Assembly (NCBI RefSeq): GCF_013019105.1
Contig: NZ_BLTE01000006.1
Coordinates: 141,796-205,795 of the forward strand
Direction of reading: 5' to 3'
Length of the DNA: 64,000 nt
Origin: Fundidesulfovibrio magnetotacticus
GTDB lineage: Bacteria > Desulfobacterota > Desulfovibrionia > Desulfovibrionales > Desulfovibrionaceae
A program made the translations under genes and the position numbers. Under the pieces are notes generated by a model that made no database searches, was not told the DNA's origin, and worked only from the letters and a program-made list of their open reading frames with translations. Shown piece by piece: positions 29,812 through 39,001 of this stretch. The number at the start of each line of letters is the position of its first letter. Position 1 is the first letter of the stretch.

Positions 29812-31801
29812 GGTCTTGTCGCGCGCGGGCGACGCCCTGGACCGCCGCCTCGCCGCCCTGCCCGCCAACCCCCTGCTGAGCGGCCTGGACACCCGCCTGA
29901 GGGCCTTCGAGTCCGCCCTGGGGGCCTTCGCCTGGCCCCAGGCCCGCATGGTCACCGGCAGCGGGGACGCGGCGGGGAAGATCGCCGGGGTCACCCGGGA
30001 CGCCGACCAGGCCACCCCCCTGGTGAAGATCGCCTCCGGCGGCTTCGAGGCCTCCGCCCAGACCTCCCTGGCGGCGGGAAGCTATTCCTTCGATCTCTCC
30101 CTGGGCCCGGACACCCAGACCCTGAACGTGGACGTGGCTAGCGCCGACACCTGGGGCGACGTGCTGGGCAAGGTCGGCGACGCCGTGAACCAGTCCCCCC
30201 TGGCCGCCCGGGCAGACGTGGTCTACCAGAACGCCGCCTTCCAGCAGGCCCCCTCCATGCCCGGCACGGGCGCCGTGCTGGCCCTCTCCGTGAACCCCCT
30301 GCGCCAGGACCAGGACCTGCGCGTCTCCGACCGCTCCGGCGACCTGCTCGCGCAACTGCGACTGCGCGCGGCCAACCGCGCCGTGGGCCCGGCCCAGGAG
30401 GCCTTCTACTCCGTGAGCGGCCAGGCCACCGCCCTGCCCACCTTCTTCTCCTCCACGCCCACGGACCCGCGCGCCGCCACGACCCTGGCCACCGGACGCC
30501 ACGACCTGGGCATCGCCACCGGAATCGGCCCCCAGGCCTCCACCTACATCTCCAAGGCCTTCACCCCCTCCGACGCCACCACCCTGGCCGCCGGGACCTA
30601 CACCTTCTCCTCCGCCTACGACGGCGAGACGCGCTCCCATTCGGTCATCGTGGGGTCCGGCTGGTCCTGGGGCGACGTGCTCCAGGCCGTGGGCGCGGAG
30701 CTGAACGGGCAGCCCGTCTGGGTCAAGTCCGCAAGCCCCACGCTCTCGGCCTCGTCCACGGCCTATTCCCAGCCCGGGGTCACGGCCTCGGTGGGCTACT
30801 GGCCCATCCCCTCCACCACCACGCCGGGGGCCGCCACCGACGGCAGCTCCCTCACGGTGACCGGAGCGGCCGGGAAGGACTTCGCACTCGCCGACGGCGC
30901 GGGCGGCCTGCTTTCCAGCCTGGGCCTGACGGCGAAGCTCACCGGCACGCCCGTGTCGTTCAACGTGGCCCCGGGCGACACCTGGGAGGACGTGTACCGC
31001 TCCGCCTCCGTGGCCATCGGCGGCAGCCAGCGCTCCCTCGGGGCCGCCACGGCGGGCACGATGATCCCCTCCACCGTGACGCCGGGCAAGGATCTCCACC
31101 ACCAGGGCGCGTTCCTGGCGTTGACCCAGCTCAACCAGCGCATCGGGGAGCGCGTGTCCCTCACCGACGGGCGCACCGGGGTGCTGGACTCCCTGGGGGT
31201 GCTGAGCCGCGAGCGCCCCGGGCGCGACGGGATGATCACCGTGAACGGCAGGGAGATGGTCTCGGAGAACGACGCCTTCAGCCTGGACCAGGGCCGCGTG
31301 CTCCTTGGGCTGGAATCGGTCTACGCGGAGGACGTGCCCCTGGCCGTGACCTCGGGCATGGAGGCCACGGAGAAGGGCTGGAGCGGGATCACCGACGCCT
31401 GGAACTCGCTTTCACGCTATCTGCGGGCCAACGAGGACCAGTTCGCGGCGGGGCTGGGGCAGCGCCTGGAGGCCCCCCTGGCCTCGCGGGCTGGGGACCT
31501 GCGCTGGATGGGCGTGACCACCGCCGGGCGCACCGGCCAGCTGTGGACAAACTCGCGGACGTTCTGGAGTTCGTTCCTGGCGGACACGGACCGCGCCCGC
31601 GCGGCGCTCTGGGCGCCCGCCACGGGGCTCGTGCCCGCCTGGAAGGCGGCGGCGTCCTCGGTGCGCGCCGCCGGGCTGGAGAGCTGGCTCTCGGGCGGGG
31701 CGGACCGGGAGTCGGGGCTCTCCTTCGAGGCCTCGCGCCCGGCCCTCACCAGCGAATTCCAGCTGGAGCAGAAGCACCGGCTGATGAAGCTCCTGGGCTG
31801 A
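29729..31801 (+). CDS. FliD-like flagellar hook-associated protein (divergent)
   Basis: A 690-residue protein that starts SGVTKVQTGTLASTSRIKSDWA. Three or four related segments (AAGSYSFDLSLGPDTQTLNVDV.., AAGTYTFSSAYDGETRSHSV.., with TWGDVL/SWGDVL/TWEDVY) look like repeated beta modules. The C-terminus recalls FliD: MITVNGREMVSENDAFSLDQ, then LRWMGVTTAGRTGQLW and FLADTDRARAAL. FliD caps the growing filament and FlgL/HAPs join hook and filament. It is longer and more divergent than typical FliD, so an accessory cap or junction protein is possible. It overlaps truA by 83 bp. Confidence 0.65.
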   Translation: MDESGVTKVQTGTLASTSRIKSDWAASEVLSRAGDALDRRLAALPANPLLSGLDTRLRAFESALGAFAWPQARMVTGSGDAAGKIAGVTRDADQATPLVKIASGGFEASAQTSLAAGSYSFDLSLGPDTQTLNVDVASADTWGDVLGKVGDAVNQSPLAARADVVYQNAAFQQAPSMPGTGAVLALSVNPLRQDQDLRVSDRSGDLLAQLRLRAANRAVGPAQEAFYSVSGQATALPTFFSSTPTDPRAATTLATGRHDLGIATGIGPQASTYISKAFTPSDATTLAAGTYTFSSAYDGETRSHSVIVGSGWSWGDVLQAVGAELNGQPVWVKSASPTLSASSTAYSQPGVTASVGYWPIPSTTTPGAATDGSSLTVTGAAGKDFALADGAGGLLSSLGLTAKLTGTPVSFNVAPGDTWEDVYRSASVAIGGSQRSLGAATAGTMIPSTVTPGKDLHHQGAFLALTQLNQRIGERVSLTDGRTGVLDSLGVLSRERPGRDGMITVNGREMVSENDAFSLDQGRVLLGLESVYAEDVPLAVTSGMEATEKGWSGITDAWNSLSRYLRANEDQFAAGLGQRLEAPLASRAGDLRWMGVTTAGRTGQLWTNSRTFWSSFLADTDRARAALWAPATGLVPAWKAAASSVRAAGLESWLSGGADRESGLSFEASRPALTSEFQLEQKHRLMKLLG

Positions 31802-31862
31802 GCGGCCCCGTCGTCGCCGGGCGGGCTGCCGCGCAGTGCGCGGCCGGAGCGCGGGCGCGGGC

Positions 31863-32918
31863 TCAGATGCGTCGGCCCGAGAGCAGCCAGAAGTCGGCCA
31901 GGGTCAGGCAGACCATGGCCTCCAGCACAGGGTTGATGCGAGGGATGGCGCAGGCGTCGTGGCGTCCGCCCACGCGCACGGTGGTCTCCTCGCCGGAGGT
32001 GGTGGTGGTCAGCTGTTCCTTGGCGACGGAGGGAATGGGCTTCACGGCCGCGCGCACCACGATGTCCTGGCCGGAGCTGATGCCGCCCAGCATGCCGCCC
32101 GCGCGGTTGGAGGCGAAACCCCGGGGGGTGATGGGGTCGTTGTTCTTGGAGCCGTAGTTGCGAGCCGCCGAGAACCCGGCCCCGATCTCCACGCCCTTCA
32201 CCGCGCCCACGCCCATGAGGGCGTAGGCCAGGCGCGCGTCGAGTTTGTCGAACACGGGTTCGCCCAGCCCGGCGGGCATGCCCGTGGCCGTCACGCAGAC
32301 CACGCCGCCGATGGAGTCTCCCTCGGAGCGCACCAGCTCCACGCGGTCGGTCCAGATGTCCACCACGTAGTCGTCCGGGGCGTAGAAGGGGCGCGTGTGG
32401 GCGTTCAGGGGGTCCATGCACTGGGCGGGCACGTCGCCCATCTCGGTGGTGTAGGAGTACACCTTCACGCCGCCGCGCGCCAGGATCAGGCGGGCCACCT
32501 CGCCCCCGGCCACGCGGGCGGCCGTCTCGCGGGCAGAGGCCCGGCCGCCGCCCCGGTAGTCGCGCACGCCGTACTTGGCCTGGTAGGTGTAGTCGGCGTG
32601 GCCAGGCCGGAAGATGTCCTTGATGGCCGAGTAGTCGCGGGAGCGCTGGTCGGTGTTCTCGATCACGAAGGCGATGGGCGTGCCGGTGGTCACGCCCTCG
32701 AACACCCCGGAGAGGATGCGCGCGCGGTCGGGCTCGTCGCGGGCCGTGGAGGCCAGCCCGCCCTGGCCGGGACGGCGGCGGTCGAGGCCTTGCTGGAGGT
32801 CGGCCTCGCTCAGGGGGAGCCCGGCGGGGCAGCCGTCGAGGACCCCGCCGATGGCCGGGCCGTGGGATTCGCCGAAAGTGGTGAGCCGCAGAAGGCTTCC
32901 GAAGGTGTTGGCGTTCAT
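31863..32918 (-). CDS. aroC: Chorismate synthase AroC
   Basis: A 351-residue enzyme with the family signatures GESHGPAIGGVLDGCPAGL (near residue 16-34), GGGRASARETAARVAGG and GASRINPVLEAM-like C-terminal RINPVLEAMVCLTLAD. It converts EPSP to chorismate with reduced FMN as cofactor, the last step of the shikimate pathway. It converges on the FliD-like gene with a 61-bp gap. Confidence 0.97.
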   Translation of the reverse strand: MNANTFGSLLRLTTFGESHGPAIGGVLDGCPAGLPLSEADLQQGLDRRRPGQGGLASTARDEPDRARILSGVFEGVTTGTPIAFVIENTDQRSRDYSAIKDIFRPGHADYTYQAKYGVRDYRGGGRASARETAARVAGGEVARLILARGGVKVYSYTTEMGDVPAQCMDPLNAHTRPFYAPDDYVVDIWTDRVELVRSEGDSIGGVVCVTATGMPAGLGEPVFDKLDARLAYALMGVGAVKGVEIGAGFSAARNYGSKNNDPITPRGFASNRAGGMLGGISSGQDIVVRAAVKPIPSVAKEQLTTTTSGEETTVRVGGRHDACAIPRINPVLEAMVCLTLADFWLLSGRRI

Positions 32919-33028
32919 GGCCGCGCACGCTAGCCCTTAACCCGCCCGGGGGCAAGCCGGGGATTCGCTTTACATGCTCCAGCCCGGAGTTTAATAACTG
33001 GAATCTATCCCCCAAAAGGAGATTCCGC

Positions 33029-33436
33029 ATGAGCATGCTGGCCTGGAACGACCGTCTCGCCGTGAACATCAAGGAGATCGACGACCAGCACAAGAAGCTG
33101 GTGGACATGATCAACAAGCTCCACGACGCCATGAAGGGCGGCAAGGCCGACGCAGTGGTCCTGGGCATCGTGGACGAGATGAAGAAGTACGCCGCCTCCC
33201 ACTTCGCCACCGAGGAGCGGCACATGAAGGCCCACGCCTACCCCGAATTCGCCGCGCACAAGGCCGAGCACGACAAGTTCGTGGCCAAGGTGCTCCAGGT
33301 GGAAGCGGACTGCAAGTCCGGCAAGTGCGCCATGTCCATGGACATCCTGAACTTCCTCTCCAACTGGCTGGTGAACCACATCAAGGGCACCGACAAGAAG
33401 TACGGCCCCTACCTCAACGCGCGGGGCGTAAAGTAG
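33029..33436 (+). CDS. Bacteriohemerythrin
   Basis: A 135-residue four-helix protein carrying a complete di-iron ligand set: His21, His58, Glu62, His77, His81, His117 and Asp122 ([33 protein letters not shown]). Such proteins bind O2 reversibly and in anaerobes serve oxygen delivery, storage or sensing. AAAAGGAGA lies just before the ATG. It precedes an MCP-PilZ gene by 4 bp, so both are probably one transcript, suggesting that oxygen status feeds chemotaxis. Confidence 0.96.
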   Translation: MSMLAWNDRLAVNIKEIDDQHKKLVDMINKLHDAMKGGKADAVVLGIVDEMKKYAASHFATEERHMKAHAYPEFAAHKAEHDKFVAKVLQVEADCKSGKCAMSMDILNFLSNWLVNHIKGTDKKYGPYLNARGVK

Positions 33437-33440
33437 GGCC

Positions 33441-35267
33441 ATGCCTTCCCCAGGCGAACTCGCATCCCGGACGGCCGTCGCGGCGGCCGTCCTGTCGGCG
33501 GCCGCGGCGTCCGCCCCCTGGGCCGGGCTCCCTTCCTGGGCGGGCGCGGCGGCCGGGCTGGCCGCGGCGGGCCTTGCCGGGGCGGCGGCCCTGTGGGCCT
33601 CGCGCGGCGAAAGGCAGCTCCTGGGCCGCGTCCGCGAACTGGCGGGCATCGCCCCGGACCAAGCCGTGCAGGACCCCCTGGAGGCCGCCGCGCGCCGCTC
33701 CCGGGAGGACCGGGAGGCCCGCGAGCGCGCCCTTGGCCTGCTGGAGAGCTTCCCCTTCCCGGCGATGACCCTCACCCGCGCCGGAACCCTGCGCTGGATG
33801 AACCGCTCCATGGCCGGGGTGCTGGGCACGCCCCCGCCCGCGCGCGGCGCGGCCATGGACCCCCTGTTCTTCGCCTCCACCTCGGCCGGCGGCTGGGAGG
33901 CCCTGCGCGGCGACGCCCGGACGGAGGACCTGCTGCGCTTCACCCGGGGCGAGGCCTTCTTCCTCTTCCAGTGCGTGGTTCAGGAGGTGGGCGACAACGA
34001 GGACCGCTGGCTCGTGATGCTCGTGGACATGACCTCCTCCAACATGGACGCCGAGCGACTGGCCGCCCAGCAAGCCGAGATCCGCCAGCTGGCCCGCAAG
34101 ATCCGGGGCACCACCGCCCGCCTGGAGCAGGACGCCCGCGCCATCAGCGAGACCCTGCAGCGGCTGGTGGACACCATGGCCGACTCCCAGGGCCAGGCGC
34201 GCCAGGTCTCCTGCGCCATGCAGGAGATGACCGACAACGTGCGCATGGTGGCCACCGTGGCCGCCCAGTCCCACGCCACCTCCTCCGAGGCAGAGGGCAG
34301 CGCCCGCGAAGGCATGGAGGAGGTGCGCCACACCGCCCAGGTGACGCGCAAGGTGGTGGACTCCTACGCCGGGCTCCAGGCCATCATGACCCAGCTGGTG
34401 GAGCGCGGCGGGCGCATCCGCAACGTGACGCAGATCATCTCCGACATCGCGGACCAGACCAACCTCCTGGCGCTCAACGCGGCCATCGAGGCCGCCCGGG
34501 CCGGGGAGTCCGGCCGGGGGTTCGCGGTGGTGGCCGACGAGGTGCGCAAGCTGGCCGAAAAGACCCTGGCCGCCACCCGCGAGGTGCACGAGGCCGTGGG
34601 CGCCATCGACGCAAGCTCCCACGAAGCCCTCGAAGCCATGAACGCCACCAAGGGCGACATCGAAAACGCCTCCGGGCTCGTCCACGACGTGGAGGAGCGC
34701 TTCTCCGCCATCGCCAAGGCCATGGTGGAGACCTCCCAGGCCATCGGGGACATCGCCCGGCGCGCCGAAAGCCAGTGCGCCTCCAGCTTCGAGATCAACA
34801 TGTGCGCCATGAACGTCACGGACAACTCGGAGGAGGTCACCGAGACCGTGGGCGAGACCAGCCGCGAGCTCAAGGCCCTGGTGGAAGAGGCCGCCAACGT
34901 GCGCGACCTGGCCGGACGCTACCTGGACGGCGGCAACGACGAGAGCGAACACCGCGCCCACGACCGCATCTACGTGAAGGCTTACGCCTCCCGCCTGACC
35001 TGCCGCGTGGACCTGGGCGGCCGCCAGGCCATGGGCGAAGTGCTCGACGTGAGCCCCGGCGGCGTCCGGCTGCGCCTGCTGGAGGAGGCCCAGCCCCGCG
35101 AGGGCGGACGCGCCGCGCTGGCGGCCTGCTCCTGCAAGGGCGACCTGGGCCTGGACGGCCGCGCCGGAGTGGTGCGCTGGTGCTCGGGCAGGGACGTGGG
35201 CCTGGAGTTCGACAACCCCCTGCCCTATTCCGCCGGCCGCCTCCAGGCCCTGGTGGCGCAGGCGTAG
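33441..35267 (+). CDS. Chemoreceptor-PilZ fusion
   Basis: A 608-residue protein. Two short N-terminal helices (about residues 8-55), a PAS-like region (about 92-200), an MCP signalling domain (about 210-490) with the tip [18 protein letters not shown], and a C-terminal PilZ domain (about 510-605). The PilZ has both c-di-GMP motifs, RAHDR and DVSPGG, so ligand binding is expected. There is almost no periplasmic sensing domain, so signals are likely cytoplasmic or membrane-redox. It is encoded 4 bp after a bacteriohemerythrin. Coupling c-di-GMP binding to an MCP in one chain lets adhesion signals bias the flagellar array. Confidence 0.92.
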   Translation: MPSPGELASRTAVAAAVLSAAAASAPWAGLPSWAGAAAGLAAAGLAGAAALWASRGERQLLGRVRELAGIAPDQAVQDPLEAAARRSREDREARERALGLLESFPFPAMTLTRAGTLRWMNRSMAGVLGTPPPARGAAMDPLFFASTSAGGWEALRGDARTEDLLRFTRGEAFFLFQCVVQEVGDNEDRWLVMLVDMTSSNMDAERLAAQQAEIRQLARKIRGTTARLEQDARAISETLQRLVDTMADSQGQARQVSCAMQEMTDNVRMVATVAAQSHATSSEAEGSAREGMEEVRHTAQVTRKVVDSYAGLQAIMTQLVERGGRIRNVTQIISDIADQTNLLALNAAIEAARAGESGRGFAVVADEVRKLAEKTLAATREVHEAVGAIDASSHEALEAMNATKGDIENASGLVHDVEERFSAIAKAMVETSQAIGDIARRAESQCASSFEINMCAMNVTDNSEEVTETVGETSRELKALVEEAANVRDLAGRYLDGGNDESEHRAHDRIYVKAYASRLTCRVDLGGRQAMGEVLDVSPGGVRLRLLEEAQPREGGRAALAACSCKGDLGLDGRAGVVRWCSGRDVGLEFDNPLPYSAGRLQALVAQA

Positions 35268-35402
35268 CGCGCGGACGCAGAAGAGCTGCCCCGCTTTGCC
35301 GAACGGTCCGGACCAGGACCAGCCGCGCGCCCGCCCCGCCGGGACGGCGCGCGCGGCCGTCTGCGAACCGCCAGACTGCGGCGGCCTGGCGGCGCGCCCC
35401 GC

Positions 35403-36116
35403 TCACTCCTCGCGCACGCGCAGCTCGATGGCGTCGAAACGCCAGGATTCGTGCTCCACGGTGACCACCTGGCCCGCGCCGTCGGTCTTCACGCGGCGAA
35501 TGTACAGGCCGGGCGAGCCCCGGGGCACGTCCAGCTCCGCGCAGACCTCGACGGGAAGGAACTCCGGGCGCACCAGGAGGTCGGTCTGGACCAGGGCGAC
35601 GCCGTAGTCCTCGGCGGCCACCTGGGTCATGGCCCGGTCGCGGATGCGGGGCACGATGCCCTCCAGGCGTCCGGCGTGCAGGAAGTTGCGCACGTAGGCC
35701 ACCTTCTGCCCGTCCAGGAAGAAGACGTTCTCCACCTCGTACACCCGGGTTCTGGCCGGGAAGAGCCCGGGGCCGCAGGCCTCGTGGGCCCCGTCCAGGA
35801 GCGGGGCGCCCCGGTCCACGGTGGTCCAGCGGGCCGCGCGGCCCTGGGCGGCGGCCAGGCGGGCGAAGTTCACGTGGCGCGCGGGGTTGTGGGTCAGGCG
35901 CGCGGGCGTGACGTACCAGCCCCGGCGGTCCAGCCGGTGGATGCGCCCCTCTTTCTGGAGCTGCAGGAGGGCGTGGCGCACGGTGTTGCGGTTCATGCCC
36001 GTGCGGGCGCAGAGGGCGCGCTCGCTGGGCAGCCGGTCGCCGGGGCGCAGCGCGCCGGAGGCCAGCTCCGCGAGGATGAGCTCGCGCACGGCCTGATAGA
36101 ACTTCGGTTTGTCCAT
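35403..36116 (-). CDS. GntR-family regulator with UTRA domain
   Basis: A 237-residue regulator: winged HTH of GntR type (residues about 8-70, RPGDRLPSERALCARTGMNR) and a UTRA/chorismate-lyase-like ligand domain (about 90-235, YEVENVFFLDGQKVAYVRNF). I chose the ATG at 36116 (MDKPKFYQAVREL) with AGAGG upstream; a longer frame exists but reads as shadow. It is divergent from the aapJQMP transporter across 265 bp and probably controls it. A perfect palindrome at 36204 may be its operator. Confidence 0.9.
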   Translation of the reverse strand: MDKPKFYQAVRELILAELASGALRPGDRLPSERALCARTGMNRNTVRHALLQLQKEGRIHRLDRRGWYVTPARLTHNPARHVNFARLAAAQGRAARWTTVDRGAPLLDGAHEACGPGLFPARTRVYEVENVFFLDGQKVAYVRNFLHAGRLEGIVPRIRDRAMTQVAAEDYGVALVQTDLLVRPEFLPVEVCAELDVPRGSPGLYIRRVKTDGAGQVVTVEHESWRFDAIELRVREE

Positions 36117-36203
36117 GGGGCCTCTGGGCTTGGGTTGCGCCGTGGCTATGACGTGAAATTGTCGCGGTGTCATCACCGTTTCGTTGCGCAGCTCCTGGAA
36201 ATC

Positions 36204-36215
36204 TGGGTTAACCCA
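36204..36215. promoter_or_regulatory. Palindrome, candidate GntR operator
   Basis: TGGGTTAACCCA is a perfect 12-bp palindrome in the gap between the GntR gene and aapJ. Position and symmetry suit an operator for the divergent regulator. No experimental consensus is claimed. Confidence 0.45.
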
Positions 36216-36381
36216 ATTGCCAGCGCGAGGCCATCCATGTATGGGGCATGGAACACGCCGGAAGCGCGGCCCCGCAGGCCACGCCATCGTCCGGCGCGGG
36301 CTGGTCATGCGCGGCGCGGACACGGCAACCCCTCCCAGGTCCGCGCGCGGGGAGCACCGAGAGGGACGCAGGAGAGCCTCC

Positions 36382-37392
36382 ATGCAACTGACCCGATTCT
36401 GTCTCGCAGGCCTTCTCACCCTGGCCCTGGCCGCCACGGCCTCGGCGGGAACCCTGCAGAACGTGAAGAAAGACGGCTTCCTCAAGTGCGGGACCCACGT
36501 GGAAAACCCCGGCTTCTCGGCCCTGGACGACAAGGGCCAGCGCATCGGCTTCGACATCGACTTCATGCGCGCCGTGGCCGCCGCCGCCAACGTGCCCGAG
36601 ATCAAGTACGTGCCCCTCAACTCCAAGGAGCGCATCCCGGCCCTGCAGTCGGGCGAGATCGACCTGCTCGTGCGCACCACCACCCAGACCATGAACCGCG
36701 ACACCGCCCTGGGCCTGAGCTTCACCACCGTGACCCTCTACGACGGCCAGGGCTTCATGGTGCGCAAATCCTCGGGCGTGAAAAGCGCCAAGGACCTGAA
36801 CGGCGCGGCCATCGGCATGGAGACCGGCTCCACCACCGAGCTCAACGTGGCCGACTTCTTCCGCAAGAACGGCATGAACTACAAGCCCGTGGTCTTCGAG
36901 AAGCAGCCCGACGTGCGCAAGGCCTACGACGAAGGCCGCTGCGACGCCCACACCACCGACATCTCGGGCCTGGCCGCCCAGCGCTCCCTGATGAAGGACC
37001 CCGCCGAACACGTGATCCTTCCCGAGGTGATCTCCAAGGAACCCCTCGGACCCTTCGTGCGCAAGGACGACGCCCAGTGGACGGACATCGTGCGCTGGGT
37101 GGTCTGGCTGACCATCGCCGCCGAGGAATACGGCGTCACCCAGGCCAACGTTGAAGAGATGTTCGCCAACAGCAAGGACCCCGAAGTGCAGCGCATGCTG
37201 GGCAAGACCGGCACCCTCTGGACCGACCTGGGCCTGGACCAGGGCGCGCCCGTGCGCGTGATCAAGGCCGTGGGCAACTACGGCGAGATCTTCGAGCGCA
37301 ACCTGGGGCCCAAGACCCCCCTGCGCATGGAGCGCGGCCTGAACGCCCAGTGGACCAAAGGCGGCCTTCTCTACTCTCCGCCCTTCCGTTGA
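36382..37392 (+). CDS. aapJ: Amino acid ABC transporter periplasmic binding protein (AapJ type)
   Basis: A 336-residue protein with a signal peptide (MQLTRFCLAGLLTLALAATA, cleavage after ASA near residue 23). The mature part matches the general L-amino-acid binding protein AapJ/BztA: VENPGFSALDDKGQRIGFDI, GMETGSTTELNVADFFRKN and C-terminal GAPVRVIKAVGNYGEIFERN. This subfamily is about 340 residues, longer than other family-3 binding proteins. CAGGAGAG precedes the ATG. It is the first gene of aapJQMP. Confidence 0.93.
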   Translation: MQLTRFCLAGLLTLALAATASAGTLQNVKKDGFLKCGTHVENPGFSALDDKGQRIGFDIDFMRAVAAAANVPEIKYVPLNSKERIPALQSGEIDLLVRTTTQTMNRDTALGLSFTTVTLYDGQGFMVRKSSGVKSAKDLNGAAIGMETGSTTELNVADFFRKNGMNYKPVVFEKQPDVRKAYDEGRCDAHTTDISGLAAQRSLMKDPAEHVILPEVISKEPLGPFVRKDDAQWTDIVRWVVWLTIAAEEYGVTQANVEEMFANSKDPEVQRMLGKTGTLWTDLGLDQGAPVRVIKAVGNYGEIFERNLGPKTPLRMERGLNAQWTKGGLLYSPPFR

Positions 37393-37627
37393 TCGAGCGC
37401 CGCAGGACCGGTCGCCGCACCGGCTCCGAACGGACTCCCGCGCCGGGCCAGCCCCCGGCGCGGGAACCCAGGGCGACGGGAAAACGGGGGGAGCGGGCCG
37501 GCCCTCCACCCGGCCCGGCCCGCCCTCTGGCGCGAACCGGCCCTGCGTGCCATACCCCGGCCCGGGGCGGCAGGCCCGGAGCGCCGACTCCCGCAATCCC
37601 AACCCCGGCCGGACGGCCGCATTGCCC

Positions 37628-39001
37628 ATGAACCAACGCCCCGCCCCGCCGCAGGTCCCCTTCTGGCGCAGCCCCCAGGGCCGGGCCTGGACCTTCCAGA
37701 TCGCCATGCTCGCGGCCTTCCTCTGGCTGGTGGCCGCGGCATACTCCAACGTGCTGGCCAACCTGGAGAGCCGGGGCATCAGCTCAGGGTTCAAGTTCCT
37801 GCGCAACGAGGCGGGCTTCCGCATCGGGGAGACCATGGGCGTGCCGCTTCCCGGCTGGGGCGTGTTCGTCATCCTGGCCGCCCTGGCCGCCGGGCTTGCG
37901 GCCTCCCGCCTGATGGCCCGCAGGGCGCGGAGCACGCCCGGCCCCCGGGGCGACGCCTGGTTCGCGGCGGGCGTGCTGGCCTGCGCCGGGCTGCCCGTCC
38001 TGGCCCTCTGGCTCACCCGCGACGCCGTGGACGTGGCCCACTACTCCGAAACCTCCAGCTACGGGCTGGCCCTGGCCGTGGGGCTGCTGAACACGCTCAA
38101 GGTCACGCTCATCGGGTGCGTGGCCTCCACGTTCCTGGGCCTGCTGGTGGCCCTGGGCAGGCTCTCGCCCAACTGGCTTCTGCGCACGCTCTGCCGCTGG
38201 TACGTGGAGCTCAACCGCAACCTGCCGGTGCTGCTCCAGCTTTTCTTCTGGTATTTCATCGTGCTCCAGCACCTGCCCGACGTGCGCAACTCCCTGAGCC
38301 TGGGCGAGTGGGCCTTCCTGAACAAGCGCGGGCTCTACGTGCCCGCCCTGGTCCCCCTGGACGGGGCCTGGCCCTTCTGCGCGGCGCTGCTGGCGGCCCT
38401 GGCCGCGGCCGTGGTGCTGCGCAGGCGCTCGCGCCGCCTGCGCGACGAAACGGGCGCGCCCGGTCGCTGGGTCGTGCCCGGGGCCTGCCTGCTCCTGGCC
38501 CTGCCCGCCCTTTCCTGGCTGGCCGCCGGGCAGCCCTTCGCCCTGGAGCTGCCCGCCCTGAAGGGCTTCAACTTCCAGGGCGGCACGGGGCTCTCGCCCG
38601 AATTCACGGCCCTTGTGGTGGGGCTCACGGTGTACGTGTCGGCCTTCAACGCCGAGATCATCCGCTCGGGCATCCAGGCCGTGCCCAAGGGCCAGCGCGA
38701 GGCCGCCCGCGCCCTGGCCATGGGCGAGGGCCAGGTGCTGCGTCTGGTGGTGTTGCCGCAGGCCATGCGCGTCATCGTGCCGCCCATGACGAGCGAATAC
38801 CTGGCCATCGCCAAGTCCAGCTCCCTTGCCGTGGCCATCGGTTATCCCGATTTCGTCAGCGTGGGCGGCACGGTGCTCAACCAGTCCGGGCAGTCCATCG
38901 AGGTGGTGGGCATCTGGATGGGGGTGTACCTGGCCATCTCGCTGGTCATCTCGCTCGGCATGAACATCTACAACCGCAGGGTCGCCCTGGTGGAGCGCTA
39001 G
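37628..39001 (+). CDS. aapQ: General L-amino acid ABC permease AapQ
   Basis: A 457-residue permease, large as usual for AapQ/BztB, with extra helices inserted before the core and the EAA loop EAARALAMGEGQVLRLVVLP near residues 359-378. Residues LNRNLPVLLQLFFWYFIVLQ are a conserved family segment. I chose the ATG at 37628 (MNQRPAPPQVPFWRSPQGRA); the 235-bp gap after aapJ contains no gene. The stop is directly followed by the aapM start. Confidence 0.93.
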   Translation: MNQRPAPPQVPFWRSPQGRAWTFQIAMLAAFLWLVAAAYSNVLANLESRGISSGFKFLRNEAGFRIGETMGVPLPGWGVFVILAALAAGLAASRLMARRARSTPGPRGDAWFAAGVLACAGLPVLALWLTRDAVDVAHYSETSSYGLALAVGLLNTLKVTLIGCVASTFLGLLVALGRLSPNWLLRTLCRWYVELNRNLPVLLQLFFWYFIVLQHLPDVRNSLSLGEWAFLNKRGLYVPALVPLDGAWPFCAALLAALAAAVVLRRRSRRLRDETGAPGRWVVPGACLLLALPALSWLAAGQPFALELPALKGFNFQGGTGLSPEFTALVVGLTVYVSAFNAEIIRSGIQAVPKGQREAARALAMGEGQVLRLVVLPQAMRVIVPPMTSEYLAIAKSSSLAVAIGYPDFVSVGGTVLNQSGQSIEVVGIWMGVYLAISLVISLGMNIYNRRVALVER

